64,000 bases of DNA. It comes from Leptolyngbya subtilissima AS-A7 (GTDB lineage: Bacteria > Cyanobacteriota > Cyanobacteriia > Phormidesmidales > Phormidesmidaceae). Each line of letters begins with the position of its first letter. The first letter of the stretch is position 1. Where the stretch lies: contig NZ_JAMPKY010000001.1 of the NCBI RefSeq assembly GCF_039962255.1, positions 620,001-684,000 on the forward strand, given 5' to 3'. The position numbers were made by a program, and so were the translations under genes. Below, piece after piece: positions 53,676-61,578 of the stretch. Below the pieces are notes generated by a model. That model searched no databases and was not told the DNA's origin. It worked only from the letters and a program-made list of their open reading frames with translations.

Positions 53676-54353
53676 ATGCGTGTTTTGCTGGTAGAAGACG
53701 ACGGACGCCTGGCCGACTCCCTGGCCGAGATCTTGCTGGCTCAGCGCTACATTGTTGACTTTGCCCGCGATGGCGAAGCCGGGTGGAACCAGATCAGCGC
53801 GATCGCCTACGACCTGATTTTGCTCGATGTCACTCTACCGAAGCTCGATGGCATGGGGCTATGTCGGCGGATGCGCGATCGCGGTCTCACCACCCCTGTG
53901 CTTATGCTCACCGCCCGCGACACCAGCTCCGACAAGGTCATGGGCCTCGATGCCGGGGCCGATGCCTATATGGTCAAACCCTTTCATCTAGAAGAACTGC
54001 TGGCCCAGGTTCGCGCCCTACTGCGGCGAGGCCAAACCAGCTTTACCCCAGTGCTGAGCTGGGGTGCCCTCATCCTCGACCCCAGCAGCTATGAGGTCAG
54101 CTACAATCACGCCCCCATTCACCTCACGCCGAAGGAGTTTGCCCTGATGGAGGCGCTGCTGCGCTATGGGCGACGGGTGCTGAGCCGCAGTGCGATCTTG
54201 GAGCACATTTGGACCTGGCAGGAAGCCCCCAGCGAAGACACCATCAAAACCTATATCAAAAACCTGCGCGCCAAGCTCAAGGCCGCTGGAGCCCCTAAGG
54301 ATGTAATTGAAACGGTGCACGGGCTGGGGTATCGACTGAGGGCGATCGAGTAG
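53676..54353 (+). CDS. OmpR-family response regulator
   Basis: A 225-residue transcription factor from the ATG at 53676 (the frame is open to 53640, but family members begin MRVLLVEDD). Receiver: MRVLLVEDDGRLADSLAEIL, phospho-Asp in YDLILLDVTLPKLDGMGL, Lys in AYMVKPFHLEELLAQ; then a winged-helix DNA-binding domain (YNHAPIHLTPKEFALMEALLRYGRRVLSR...EDTIKTYIKNLRAKLKAAG...YRLRAIE). It sits directly upstream of an ABC transporter operon that ends facing a CHASE histidine kinase, which could be its partner. Confidence 0.95.
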   Translation: MRVLLVEDDGRLADSLAEILLAQRYIVDFARDGEAGWNQISAIAYDLILLDVTLPKLDGMGLCRRMRDRGLTTPVLMLTARDTSSDKVMGLDAGADAYMVKPFHLEELLAQVRALLRRGQTSFTPVLSWGALILDPSSYEVSYNHAPIHLTPKEFALMEALLRYGRRVLSRSAILEHIWTWQEAPSEDTIKTYIKNLRAKLKAAGAPKDVIETVHGLGYRLRAIE

Positions 54354-54427
54354 AGAGCGATCGTCCAAGGCAAGGTCTACAGCGTGCATAGAGGGAATTA
54401 GCCTCGACTCAAAAAAATCACCATAGC

Positions 54428-54461
54428 CAGATCTAGGGATTTTCAAAATCTCTGGTTTTTT
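54428..54461 (+). terminator. Terminator of the OmpR-type regulator gene
   Basis: Two-part stem (outer CCAGA/TCTGG, inner GATTTT/AAAATC) with a bulge, followed by TTTTTT, about 75 bases after the regulator stop. Confidence 0.6.
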
Positions 54462-54479
54462 AATAAGAATTATTGTTGT

Positions 54480-54510
54480 AAGGAACCGCCTATATTCTCC
54501 CCGGTTCCTT
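54480..54510. promoter_or_regulatory. 9-bp dyad AAGGAACCG/CGGTTCCTT
   Basis: A perfect inverted repeat separated by 13 bases, 159 bp before the binding-protein gene, not followed by a U-run. Its position and symmetry suit an operator for the ABC operon. Confidence 0.4.
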
Positions 54511-54668
54511 CACCAATTAACCCTTAAAAACTCCCCGTTGAGTCTGTAGATTTAGTTCCCAAGTTCTAACGGTTTAGGCATCAAGTTATTCCTTGGATTA
54601 GAAAGTATTAATTATTTTCTGTATCCGTTGATGCAATCGTATCGCAATTTTGGGAATTTGTGAAAACC

Positions 54669-55685
54669 ATGGTGAATATTTGCAGGCGACATTTTCTTCA
54701 ACTCAGCGTAGGGGCAGGGTTGGCCGTGGCCGCCCATGCCTGTAGCCAGCCCCAGTCAAAGGTTGCCCAGGGGGACGGCAGTGAATCTCCGGGTAAAATC
54801 GCGATCGGTTTCTGGCCGGTGGCATCAGGGCTGCCACTGTTCGTAGCGGTAGAAAAAGGCTACTTTCAAGAGGCAGGTTTAGAGGTGGAAGCGGTCAAAT
54901 TTGCCAACCCCAACCAGGTGGCTGAGGCACTAATTGCCGGACGGTTGCAGGGCACAGGCAATGGTGTCGCCAGTGGGGCATTAGGCTTGGCAGAAATCAC
55001 CTCGCCGGGGCTGTTTAAGATTCTGACCTCTAACCCCAGCAACGTTGATTACGTCCTCGATCAGGTGATTGTGGGACAAGATAGCGATATTAAAACAATT
55101 CAAGATCTCAACGGCAAAGCCTTTGCTACCGGGCCAGGGGCGCAAAATTTAGCGATCGCAGAAGCCATTCTCAACGCTGCTGGGGTAGCTGACCCCAAGG
55201 TGCAGCAGCTTGAGATTAGCCAGCACGTAGCGGCGATCGAATCGGGGCAAATTGACGCCGCCTACACCCTAGAGCCCACTGGCACAGTGGGGGCCGTCAA
55301 GGGCATTACCCGCGTACTCGAAAACGGTGTCGTGTCGAAGTACATTCTGGGTGATGCCAAAGCGCCCTGGTTCGGAGGTTCCGCTGCCCTCAGCAGCAAG
55401 TTCGTAGGGCAGTATCCCGAGACCACAGCAGCCTACGCCGAAGCCTACCGCCGCGCCGTGCAAGACATTCGCGACAACCCCACTGAGGTGCGCCAGTATC
55501 TCACGGGCTACACCGCCATTGAGGGCGAGTTGGTAGAAAAGGTGCCTCTGGTGGGCTACACCATGTACGACGAATTCACCCCAGAAGACATCGCCTATTT
55601 CCAAAAATACTTCGACTTCATGACCGAAAAGAAAATTTTCTCGCGCCCCATTGATGTAGCCGCGCTGATGTACAAACCCGCTTAA
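54669..55685 (+). CDS. ABC transporter substrate-binding protein, predicted Tat-exported lipoprotein
   Basis: A 338-residue binding protein of the SsuA/NMT1 type (nitrate/sulfonate/taurine/pyrimidine-precursor group). The N-terminus has a twin-arginine motif followed by a hydrophobic stretch and a lipobox (CRRHFLQLSVGAGLAVAAHAC), so export through Tat and lipid anchoring is predicted. The mature part has KIAIGFWPVASGLPLFVAVEKGYFQEAGLEVE and NPNQVAEALIAGRLQGTGNGVASG, GKAFATGPGAQNLAIAEAILNAAGV and TLEPTGTVGAVKG. A GTG at 54660 could also start it. First gene of a three-gene ABC operon. Confidence 0.93.
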   Translation: MVNICRRHFLQLSVGAGLAVAAHACSQPQSKVAQGDGSESPGKIAIGFWPVASGLPLFVAVEKGYFQEAGLEVEAVKFANPNQVAEALIAGRLQGTGNGVASGALGLAEITSPGLFKILTSNPSNVDYVLDQVIVGQDSDIKTIQDLNGKAFATGPGAQNLAIAEAILNAAGVADPKVQQLEISQHVAAIESGQIDAAYTLEPTGTVGAVKGITRVLENGVVSKYILGDAKAPWFGGSAALSSKFVGQYPETTAAYAEAYRRAVQDIRDNPTEVRQYLTGYTAIEGELVEKVPLVGYTMYDEFTPEDIAYFQKYFDFMTEKKIFSRPIDVAALMYKPA

Positions 55686-55745
55686 GCCAACAACCCATAG
55701 CAGATTTAGAGCAACTTAAACTCTTCAGCAAGCAGAAGACTACCC

Positions 55746-56540
55746 ATGATGCTCGATACTCAACCCAATCAAGCGATCGCACCCCCTGAACACTTTGTCT
55801 CAGTCAAAGGACTCTGCAAATCCTTCGGCAATGCCGTTCTATACGACAACTTCAACCTCGATCTGCCCAGCAACCAGCTGGTGTCGGTCTTTGGCCCCAA
55901 CGGCTGCGGCAAATCGACGCTGATCAACATGATCAGCGGCCTCACACCCTTCGATTCAGGGGAAATTTTGATCCACGACAAGCCGATTCGCCGCGCCCGC
56001 ATTGGCTACGTGTTTCAGAACTACCGGGAGGCGATGCTGCCCTGGCTTAGCGCTTTTGACAACATTGCCTACCCACTGCGGGTGAAGGGGGTGCCCGAGG
56101 CGGAATGCCGCGATCGCGTTGAAACCCTAATTCAAACTTTCAACATTCAGCTCGATCTTAAGCGCTACCCCTACAGCTTTTCGGGGGGGCAACAGCAGCT
56201 GATTTCGATCATGCGGGCGCTGGTGGCCGACCCAGAGGTGTTGTTTTTAGACGAGCCCTTCTCGGCGCTGGATTTTGAAACCACGCTATTTGTGCGCGAC
56301 AAGCTCCAAGAGATTTTTGAGACCACCAAAATTCCCATGTTTATGGTGGTGCACAACCTAGAAGAGGCGGTGTTTTTAGCCGACACGGTGCTGCTGCTCA
56401 GCAAGCGCCCCACCCGCCTAGTGGAAATGGTGTCGTTCAACGCGCCGCGCCCCCGCACCCTCGACACTCTATCTTCGCCAGAGTTCATTGAGACCAGCCG
56501 CCATTGCCTAGATATCTTTCGCCAGGAGATGCGCAAATGA
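55746..56540 (+). CDS. ABC transporter ATPase (SsuB/NrtD-like)
   Basis: A 264-residue ATPase: Walker A VFGPNGCGKSTLINMISGL, Q-loop YVFQNYREAMLPWLSAFDNI, signature SFSGGQQQLISIMRAL, Walker B VLFLDEPFSALD and H-loop MFMVVHNLEEAVFL. The signature is FSGGQQQ rather than LSGGMRQ, and the Q-loop region REAMLPW matches ATPases of the nitrate/sulfonate group. It follows the binding-protein gene after 60 bp and its stop overlaps the permease start (ATGA). Confidence 0.95.
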   Translation: MMLDTQPNQAIAPPEHFVSVKGLCKSFGNAVLYDNFNLDLPSNQLVSVFGPNGCGKSTLINMISGLTPFDSGEILIHDKPIRRARIGYVFQNYREAMLPWLSAFDNIAYPLRVKGVPEAECRDRVETLIQTFNIQLDLKRYPYSFSGGQQQLISIMRALVADPEVLFLDEPFSALDFETTLFVRDKLQEIFETTKIPMFMVVHNLEEAVFLADTVLLLSKRPTRLVEMVSFNAPRPRTLDTLSSPEFIETSRHCLDIFRQEMRK

Positions 56541-57343
56541 CTACTACCCTCTTAAAACCCCAGCGCCGCGCTATGGGCCGCCCGTTCCTGCAAAATCTGG
56601 ATCGATTGTTGCCCCTAGTGGGGGTGGGGGTAATGTTTGGTCTCTGGTGGTTAATCGCCGTGTCGGGCTGGGTCAACCCGGTGCTGCTGCCCACTCCCTG
56701 GGCCACCTTGGGCACTCTCGTCACCGCCATGACCACCGGGGATATGTTCACCGACTTTTTTGCCAGCGTGGTGCGCACCTTTAGCGCTTTTGCGCTGGCG
56801 GCGGTGGTGGGCGTGCCCTTGGGGGTGCTGCTGGGCAGTTCTGAAAAGCTCTATCGCAGCGTGGAATTTTTGATCGACTTCTTTCGCTCGACCCCGGCCA
56901 GCGCGCTGATTCCTATGTTCATTCTTTTCTTTGGAGTGAGCGATTTTTCGAAGGTGATTATTGCTGCCTTTAGTGCTCTGCTGCTGATTGTGTTTAACAG
57001 CGCCTACGGGGTGCTGAATGCCCGTCAGTCGCGCATTTTGGCGGCTAAGGTGATGGGGGCCAACCGCTGGCAGGTATTCAAAGACGTGCTGGTGATGGAG
57101 AGCCTGCCGCAGACCTTTATCGGCCTGCGCAGCGGCATCAGCATCGCCCTGGTGATTGTGATTGTGGCGGAAATGTTTATCGGTACAGAACTGGGGTTGG
57201 GTAAACGGATTATCGACGCTCAGCAGGTGCTGAATGTGCAGGATATGTACGCATCGATTTTGATTACTGGGCTGCTGGGCTACGCGCTGAACGTGCTGTT
57301 TTTGCTAGGCGAAAAGCGCGTGATTCACTGGAGCGGTAAGTAG
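56537..57343 (+). CDS. ABC transporter permease (SsuC/NrtB-like)
   Basis: The ATG at 56537 overlaps the ATPase stop by four bases (ATGA), giving 268 residues with six hydrophobic helices. The family EAA-like coupling loop is VMGANRWQVFKDVLVMESLPQTFIGLRSGISIAL. A typical N-terminal part PLVGVGVMFGLWWLIAVSGWVNPVLLPTPWATLGTLV matches binding-protein-dependent permeases of the nitrate/sulfonate/taurine class. The operon ends with the terminator at 57428-57453. Confidence 0.95.
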   Translation: MTTTLLKPQRRAMGRPFLQNLDRLLPLVGVGVMFGLWWLIAVSGWVNPVLLPTPWATLGTLVTAMTTGDMFTDFFASVVRTFSAFALAAVVGVPLGVLLGSSEKLYRSVEFLIDFFRSTPASALIPMFILFFGVSDFSKVIIAAFSALLLIVFNSAYGVLNARQSRILAAKVMGANRWQVFKDVLVMESLPQTFIGLRSGISIALVIVIVAEMFIGTELGLGKRIIDAQQVLNVQDMYASILITGLLGYALNVLFLLGEKRVIHWSGK

Positions 57344-57427
57344 AAAGACTGGATGGGCGATCGCCGCTAGTGTTTGTGAGCAGGCTCATCTGGGGATACT
57401 AGCGTTGACATGGAAAGAGGTTTGAGA

Positions 57428-57453
57428 GGCCAGGACAACCCTGGCCTTTTTTT
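57428..57453. terminator. Terminator between the ABC operon and the convergent CHASE kinase
   Basis: GGCCAGG and CCTGGCC form a perfect 7-bp stem around ACAAC, followed by seven T on the plus strand. It ends the ABC operon; the kinase gene on the minus strand ends 7 bp away. Confidence 0.9.
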
Positions 57454-57459
57454 GTGGAT

Positions 57460-59229
57460 TTACTCTAGGGGTAGCTGCACCGTTACGCTGGTACCCTCGC
57501 CCTTGGCGCTGTCGATGTGCCAGGTGCCTCGGTGCAGGGTGACAGCTGTGTGAACGATCGCTAACCCCAGCCCGCTGCCAGGCCTGTCGCCCACGTTGCT
57601 GCCCCGCTGAAAGGCCTCGCGAATACAGGCAAGGTCAGCGGTAGGAATGCCCCGGCCGCGATCGCGCACCGTGAGCGTCGCCATCTCGCCACAGCAGCTC
57701 AGGAAAACTTCGATGGGCTGACCTTCAGAGGAATAGTTGGCGGCGTTGAGCAGCAGGTTGGTGAGCAGCGATTGCCCCAGTCGCCGATCCCAAAAGGCTT
57801 TGATTGGCTCAGGTGGGTAGCTAAAGCTGAGGGACTGACTCACCTGGGGCTGCACCTCATCGATCACCTGCTGGCAAAATTGAACCGCGTCTAGCAGTAC
57901 CGGGTTAAATTCCAGCTTGCCCGCCTCGGCTCGGGTGAGGGTGAGCAGGTCGGCGATCTGCTGCCCCATGTGCCGAGCCGTGAGCAAAATGCGATCGAGT
58001 TTGGTCTGGGCCGAGCCTGCCTGCGATCGCGCCACATCCTCTTGCAGCGACTCTGCCGACAGCAAAATGGTGCTCAAGGGCGTGCGCAGCTCGTGGGAAG
58101 CCATGGAAAAGAACCGCAGTTTTAACTCTCCAAGCTGCCGAGTGCGAACCAGTTCGGCCTGTAGGTTGTGCAGAAATAGAGCCAAGCTGCCGGTTAGCAA
58201 TAGCCCGGTTAGCAGGGTGAGCGGTGCGCCGTAGCTGCGGCGCAGGCCGTAGGCGGTAGCGGGGGCAAATACCACCTGCCACTGGCGCTGGCCTAGGGTC
58301 AGCAGGCGGGTGCAGTCTGCTGGGCGAGGGCACACTGCTGGGTGGGGTTGCACCAAACTGGTTGGCCCGGCTACTACGGTTTTGCCCGCCGCCTCGTACT
58401 GACCCAAAAACTGCTGTTCTGACGAAGCGTTTTGGTCATAGAGGGCAAAATCAATCTCATAGCTCAGCGGTTGCAGCACCTCCTCAACTACATCTGCCAC
58501 GCGAAACACCCCCAGCAAAATGCCGGAAAACTTGGCCTCGCGGGTTGGCTGATCGGGGGGCACGACCCCATTGGAGTAGAGCGGCAGCACCACCAAAAAG
58601 CCAAACTGGTCGCGCGGCTCTTGCACCAGGCGAATGCGCTCGGTGGCCATGATTTTGCCGCTGGCCCGAGCCGGGGCAATGGCGGCGGCCCGCGTAGCAC
58701 CGGAGCTGAGATCGTAGCCCAAGGCCGCCTCATTGTTGAGAAATGGCGCGACGTAGGTGACGGGAATGTATTCTGCCCGCTCTTTGGCCCGCTGTAGCCG
58801 ATTTTCTGGCGATAATTCAGTAATTTCAAAGTCGGGATAGCCCTCGGCCTGCACCCTGGCCTCAAAGGCGGCGCGATCGCCCTGGCGCACGAGCGGAGCC
58901 CACTCCAACGCTTGAATGCCAGGGTAGGTGGAGAGCGATCGCGCCACAAACCTAGCGAAGTCTTGGCGAGATACAGGTTCCTCGGCCACCTGGTAGTAGT
59001 TGTACAAAAAGGTCAGCACGTCGGTGTAGCGGTTGAGACTGCGCTGTAACGCCGTGGACAGATTCTCGATTTGCTGCTGAAACTGCGCCTGTCGCCGCGA
59101 GGCCTCCCATTGACTGACCAGCCAAGCCGCTCCCACCGATAGCCCGATGCCCAGGCCTAGGGTGAGTCCCATAATCACTGGGTAGCGCACCGAAGAATTA
59201 GGAAAAACGTCTTTCAAAGCCGCATCCAA
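57460..59229 (-). CDS. CHASE-domain sensor histidine kinase
   Basis: A 589-residue membrane kinase. TM1 (about 19-39), extracytoplasmic CHASE domain (about 75-290: FARFVARSLSTYPGIQALEWAPLV, YPDFEITELSPENRLQRAKERAEYIPVTYVAP, EAALGYDLSSGATRAAAIAPA...), TM2 (about 335-355), HisKA (FFSMASHELRTPLSTILLSAESL, about 377) and HATPase_c (LLTNLLLNAANYS, VRDRGRGIPTAD, GDRPGSGLGLAIVHTAVTLHRG). CHASE domains sense small extracellular ligands. The gene converges on the ABC operon whose other side carries an OmpR regulator, so a kinase-regulator pair around the transporter is likely. Confidence 0.95.
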   Translation of the reverse strand: MDAALKDVFPNSSVRYPVIMGLTLGLGIGLSVGAAWLVSQWEASRRQAQFQQQIENLSTALQRSLNRYTDVLTFLYNYYQVAEEPVSRQDFARFVARSLSTYPGIQALEWAPLVRQGDRAAFEARVQAEGYPDFEITELSPENRLQRAKERAEYIPVTYVAPFLNNEAALGYDLSSGATRAAAIAPARASGKIMATERIRLVQEPRDQFGFLVVLPLYSNGVVPPDQPTREAKFSGILLGVFRVADVVEEVLQPLSYEIDFALYDQNASSEQQFLGQYEAAGKTVVAGPTSLVQPHPAVCPRPADCTRLLTLGQRQWQVVFAPATAYGLRRSYGAPLTLLTGLLLTGSLALFLHNLQAELVRTRQLGELKLRFFSMASHELRTPLSTILLSAESLQEDVARSQAGSAQTKLDRILLTARHMGQQIADLLTLTRAEAGKLEFNPVLLDAVQFCQQVIDEVQPQVSQSLSFSYPPEPIKAFWDRRLGQSLLTNLLLNAANYSSEGQPIEVFLSCCGEMATLTVRDRGRGIPTADLACIREAFQRGSNVGDRPGSGLGLAIVHTAVTLHRGTWHIDSAKGEGTSVTVQLPLE

Positions 59230-59247
59230 CCGCAGGGTAATGCCCCA

Positions 59248-60249
59248 TTATCTCTGACTGAGCCATCCCAGACCTGCTATGACGGCTACGCCGAGGCCAG
59301 TCCACAGCAGGAAAGCGTAGCGGGTGAGGGCAAGGGCAGCAAGGATGCGATCGCCTGTAATCGGCATCACCGCATCCCCCAGCAGCGGCTTCTCCTTCAC
59401 CTGCCCCCTATAAGTATTCCGTCCGCCCAGTTGCACCCCTAGAGCGGCGGCGTAGGCGCACTCGCTCCACCCGGCGTTGGGGCTGGGGTCTGCTGGGGCA
59501 TCGCGGCGACATAGCGCCCAAACTTGCCAGGGCCGACCCGAGAGCAGGGCAATGGTGAACACCGTCAGACGGCAGGGTAGCCAGGTTAAAGCATCTTCAA
59601 AGCGGGCGCTAAACCAGCCCACGTGGGTGTAGGGCGCTTCTCGGTAGCCAACCATCGAATCTAGCGTGCTAGCCCCTTTATAGGCTAGAGCCACAGGCAC
59701 GCTGCCCAGCGGCAGCAAGGCCCCCACCAGAGCATAAAACAGCGGCGCCATCACCCCATCTGTGGCGTTCTCGCTCACGGTTTCTAGCACGGCTCGCAAT
59801 ATTTCGGGCTCGTCCAGAGCTGCGGTGTCGCGGCCTACATAGAGGGCGAGACGCTCCCGCGCCAGGGAAATATCGCCCGACTCCAGCGGGGCCAGCACAT
59901 CTGCCGCTGCCCGCCGCAGGCTGCGCCCGGCAAAGCAGCTAGCCAAGAGCACAACTTCGCAGCCCATTCCAGCAACAGGGTGAAACATCCCGCTCAGGCG
60001 CACCATGCTCCACCCGACCACTCCACTGCTGAGAATGACGCTCAGCCCCAGCATGACGCCCAGCGATCGCTCCCCACCCGGCGGCAGCTTAAGGCGAAAA
60101 ATGCTCTGCGAGCCCCAGGTAATCGCCTGGCCGATCGCCTGCACCGGGTGAGGCCAGCTCCAGGGGTCGCCGACGATGCGATCGAGCCCAGCCGCCAGCA
60201 CCACCACCGTTACCTGCTCGGCCCAGTTAAACCATAAAGCTGACATCAT
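59248..60249 (-). CDS. cbiB: Adenosylcobinamide-phosphate synthase
   Basis: CbiB (CobD) attaches aminopropanol to adenosylcobyric acid in cobalamin synthesis. The ATG at 60249 follows AGGGGG directly and overlaps the end of the Rrf2 gene, giving 333 residues; a Met one codon later is equally possible. Signatures: LDRIVGDPWSWPHPVQAIG, YVGRDTAALDEPEILRAVLETVSENATDGVMAPLFYAL, AYKGASTLDSMVGY, GWFSARFEDALTWLPCRL and PSPNAGWSECAYAAALGVQLGG. About eight membrane helices. No cobalamin riboswitch was recognised near it, consistent with it being read from the Rrf2 transcript. Confidence 0.94.
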   Translation of the reverse strand: MMSALWFNWAEQVTVVVLAAGLDRIVGDPWSWPHPVQAIGQAITWGSQSIFRLKLPPGGERSLGVMLGLSVILSSGVVGWSMVRLSGMFHPVAGMGCEVVLLASCFAGRSLRRAAADVLAPLESGDISLARERLALYVGRDTAALDEPEILRAVLETVSENATDGVMAPLFYALVGALLPLGSVPVALAYKGASTLDSMVGYREAPYTHVGWFSARFEDALTWLPCRLTVFTIALLSGRPWQVWALCRRDAPADPSPNAGWSECAYAAALGVQLGGRNTYRGQVKEKPLLGDAVMPITGDRILAALALTRYAFLLWTGLGVAVIAGLGWLSQR

Positions 60250-60670
60250 CCCCCTGGGCCGCCTGCCAACTGCGGGCATCAAAATACAAGTCTTCCAGGG
60301 AAATACTATAAAGGGCTTCCTTCAGCTTTTGGGACAGCCGGTTCCACACGGCGAAGGTAACCCAATCTTCGGCCTGGTCGGCCTGGGGGCTGTGGCGAGG
60401 TAACGGGTCAACCTGTTCGCCGACGGCTGCTAATATTTGGCCCAAAAAAATTTGGTCAGCGGGCTTAGCTAATCGGTAACCACCCTGGGGACCGCGCACC
60501 GATTCCACAATGCCCGCCCGCCGCAGTTCAATCAAGAGCTTTTCTAAGTAAGGCGGTGGGAGCCCCTGGCGCGTTGCAATAGTGTGCACTGAGACCGGGT
60601 GGCGAGAGGGATGTAACGTCAGGTCGAGCAGTGCTTTAACACTGTAATGTCCGCGAGTTGTTAATTTCAT
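60227..60670 (-). CDS. Rrf2 family transcriptional regulator without cysteines
   Basis: A 147-residue winged-helix regulator: MKLTTRGHYSVKALLDLTLHP, SVHTIATRQGLPPPYLEKLLIELRRAGIVESVRGPQGGYRLAKPADQIFLGQILAAVGEQ. Classical members (IscR, NsrR, CymR type) use a Cys triad at about residues 92-106 for Fe-S binding; this one has no Cys at all (PLPRHSPQADQAEDW there), so it must sense something else or bind constitutively. It overlaps cbiB by about 23 bases and diverges from the cyAbrB gene. Confidence 0.93.
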   Translation of the reverse strand: MKLTTRGHYSVKALLDLTLHPSRHPVSVHTIATRQGLPPPYLEKLLIELRRAGIVESVRGPQGGYRLAKPADQIFLGQILAAVGEQVDPLPRHSPQADQAEDWVTFAVWNRLSQKLKEALYSISLEDLYFDARSWQAAQGDDVSFMV

Positions 60671-60699
60671 CTAAGCTAAATCACCCGTCGGTTATTACT

Positions 60700-60752
60700 A
60701 TTCTACGGTGTTCACAGAGGACAAAAATACTGCTTTTTTGTGCCGTAGTGCT
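60700..60752. promoter_or_regulatory. Inverted CTACGG/CCGTAG pair upstream of the Rrf2 gene
   Basis: CTACGG at about 60701 and CCGTAG at about 60744 face each other, 30-80 bases before the Rrf2 start. A smaller GTAG/CTAC dyad follows. This would fit an autoregulatory operator, but it is only a pattern. Confidence 0.3.
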
Positions 60753-60817
60753 ACACAATTAGGGAGACAAAAAAAGAGAATGCGAAAAACTATTTCGCTG
60801 TAGTATCATTTTGCATG

Positions 60818-60845
60818 TTGACATTAAAGTAGAGCCAGGTAGAAC
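60818..60845 (+). promoter_or_regulatory. Candidate cyAbrB promoter
   Basis: A consensus -35 TTGACA (60818-60823) is followed after 16 bases by TAGAAC (60840-60845) as a weak -10, about 60 bases before the ATG. An AGAACAG/CTGTT(T)CT dyad overlaps the start region and could be an operator. Confidence 0.5.
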
Positions 60846-60905
60846 AGTTTTGCTGTTTCTGCCCCAAATGTCTGGAGCAAACCGTTGTGAACGAGAATAC
60901 AGTTA

Positions 60906-61310
60906 ATGGTTAAAGCAACTCAGATAGAACCACTGGTCGGCAAAGAATTACTGCAAAAAGTCAAAGATCTTGACGAGCTCAGCAAAGAAGAGAAGGCTAA
61001 AGCCTGCGGCTATTACACATTGACCAAGGCGGGCAACCCCCGGGTCAACATGATGAAATTCCTCAACGCCTTGATTGAGGCAGAGGGCATTCAGCTTGAC
61101 AGCGCCCAGAATGGCAACGGGCGCGGCGGACGAAGCGCCAGTTTTCGTATCACGGTGCAGTCTAACGGCAACTTGCTAATTGGCTCGACTTACACCAAGC
61201 AAATGGGGCTTAGACCCGGCGACGAGTTTGAAATTACCTTAGGGCGCAAGCACATTCGTCTCAAGCAGTTGGGGGAAAACGGTCTTCTGATTGACGACGA
61301 AGACGAATAA
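60906..61310 (+). CDS. cyAbrB family transcriptional regulator
   Basis: A 134-residue cyanobacterial AbrB-like regulator. The conserved N-terminal part VGKELLQKVKDLDELSKEEKAKACGYYT, the middle NMMKFLNALIEAEGIQLD and the C-terminal AbrB DNA-binding swapped-hairpin part SASFRITVQSNGNLLIGSTYTKQMGLRPGDEFEITLGRKHIRLKQ are clear. Family members control nitrogen, carbon and hydrogenase genes; whether this is cyAbrB1 or cyAbrB2 is not decided. A strong terminator lies at 61384-61421. Confidence 0.95.
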   Translation: MVKATQIEPLVGKELLQKVKDLDELSKEEKAKACGYYTLTKAGNPRVNMMKFLNALIEAEGIQLDSAQNGNGRGGRSASFRITVQSNGNLLIGSTYTKQMGLRPGDEFEITLGRKHIRLKQLGENGLLIDDEDE

Positions 61311-61383
61311 AAGTACTGGTGGTAAGTACTCCCTCAGCTTTCGAACAATTGTGATCCGTTCTTAGGTCGCTTGAGTACAATGG

Positions 61384-61421
61384 GCGAACCAAGTCTACGA
61401 TAGGTTGGTTCGCTCTTTTTT
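61384..61421 (+). terminator. cyAbrB terminator
   Basis: GCGAACCAA and TTGGTTCGC form a perfect 9-bp stem with a 12-base loop, followed by a T-run (TCTTTTTTA), about 75 bases after the stop. Confidence 0.9.
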
Positions 61422-61578
61422 AGTGCTCTCTAGCTACCGAACAAGTTTACTATTTGCTCTCCTTTGCAGAGTTTAAACAGCATGAGCGGCTATTTTTTGC
61501 TGTTGAGGTCTAGCATGTGAGGGGTCGCCAGCATCGGGTAGGTTGAGGTTTAAAGATGCAGAATTGTACGGTTAGTCC

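Larger units (their letters stand above)
54354..54668. other. Intergenic region upstream of the ABC transporter operon
   Basis: About 315 A/T-rich bases. At 54428-54455 a stem (CCAGA...TCTGG with inner GATTTT/AAAATC) followed by TTTTTT is the likely terminator of the response regulator gene. At 54480-54510 AAGGAACCG and CGGTTCCTT form a perfect 9-bp dyad with a 13-base loop, a possible operator. The rest should carry the ABC promoter; no NtcA-type GTA-N8-TAC site was found. Confidence 0.5.

Noticed and set aside
54354-54668. NtcA-type site (GTA-N8-TAC) before the nitrate/sulfonate-like ABC operon
   Set aside because: No such sequence is present, so nitrogen control through NtcA is not supported.
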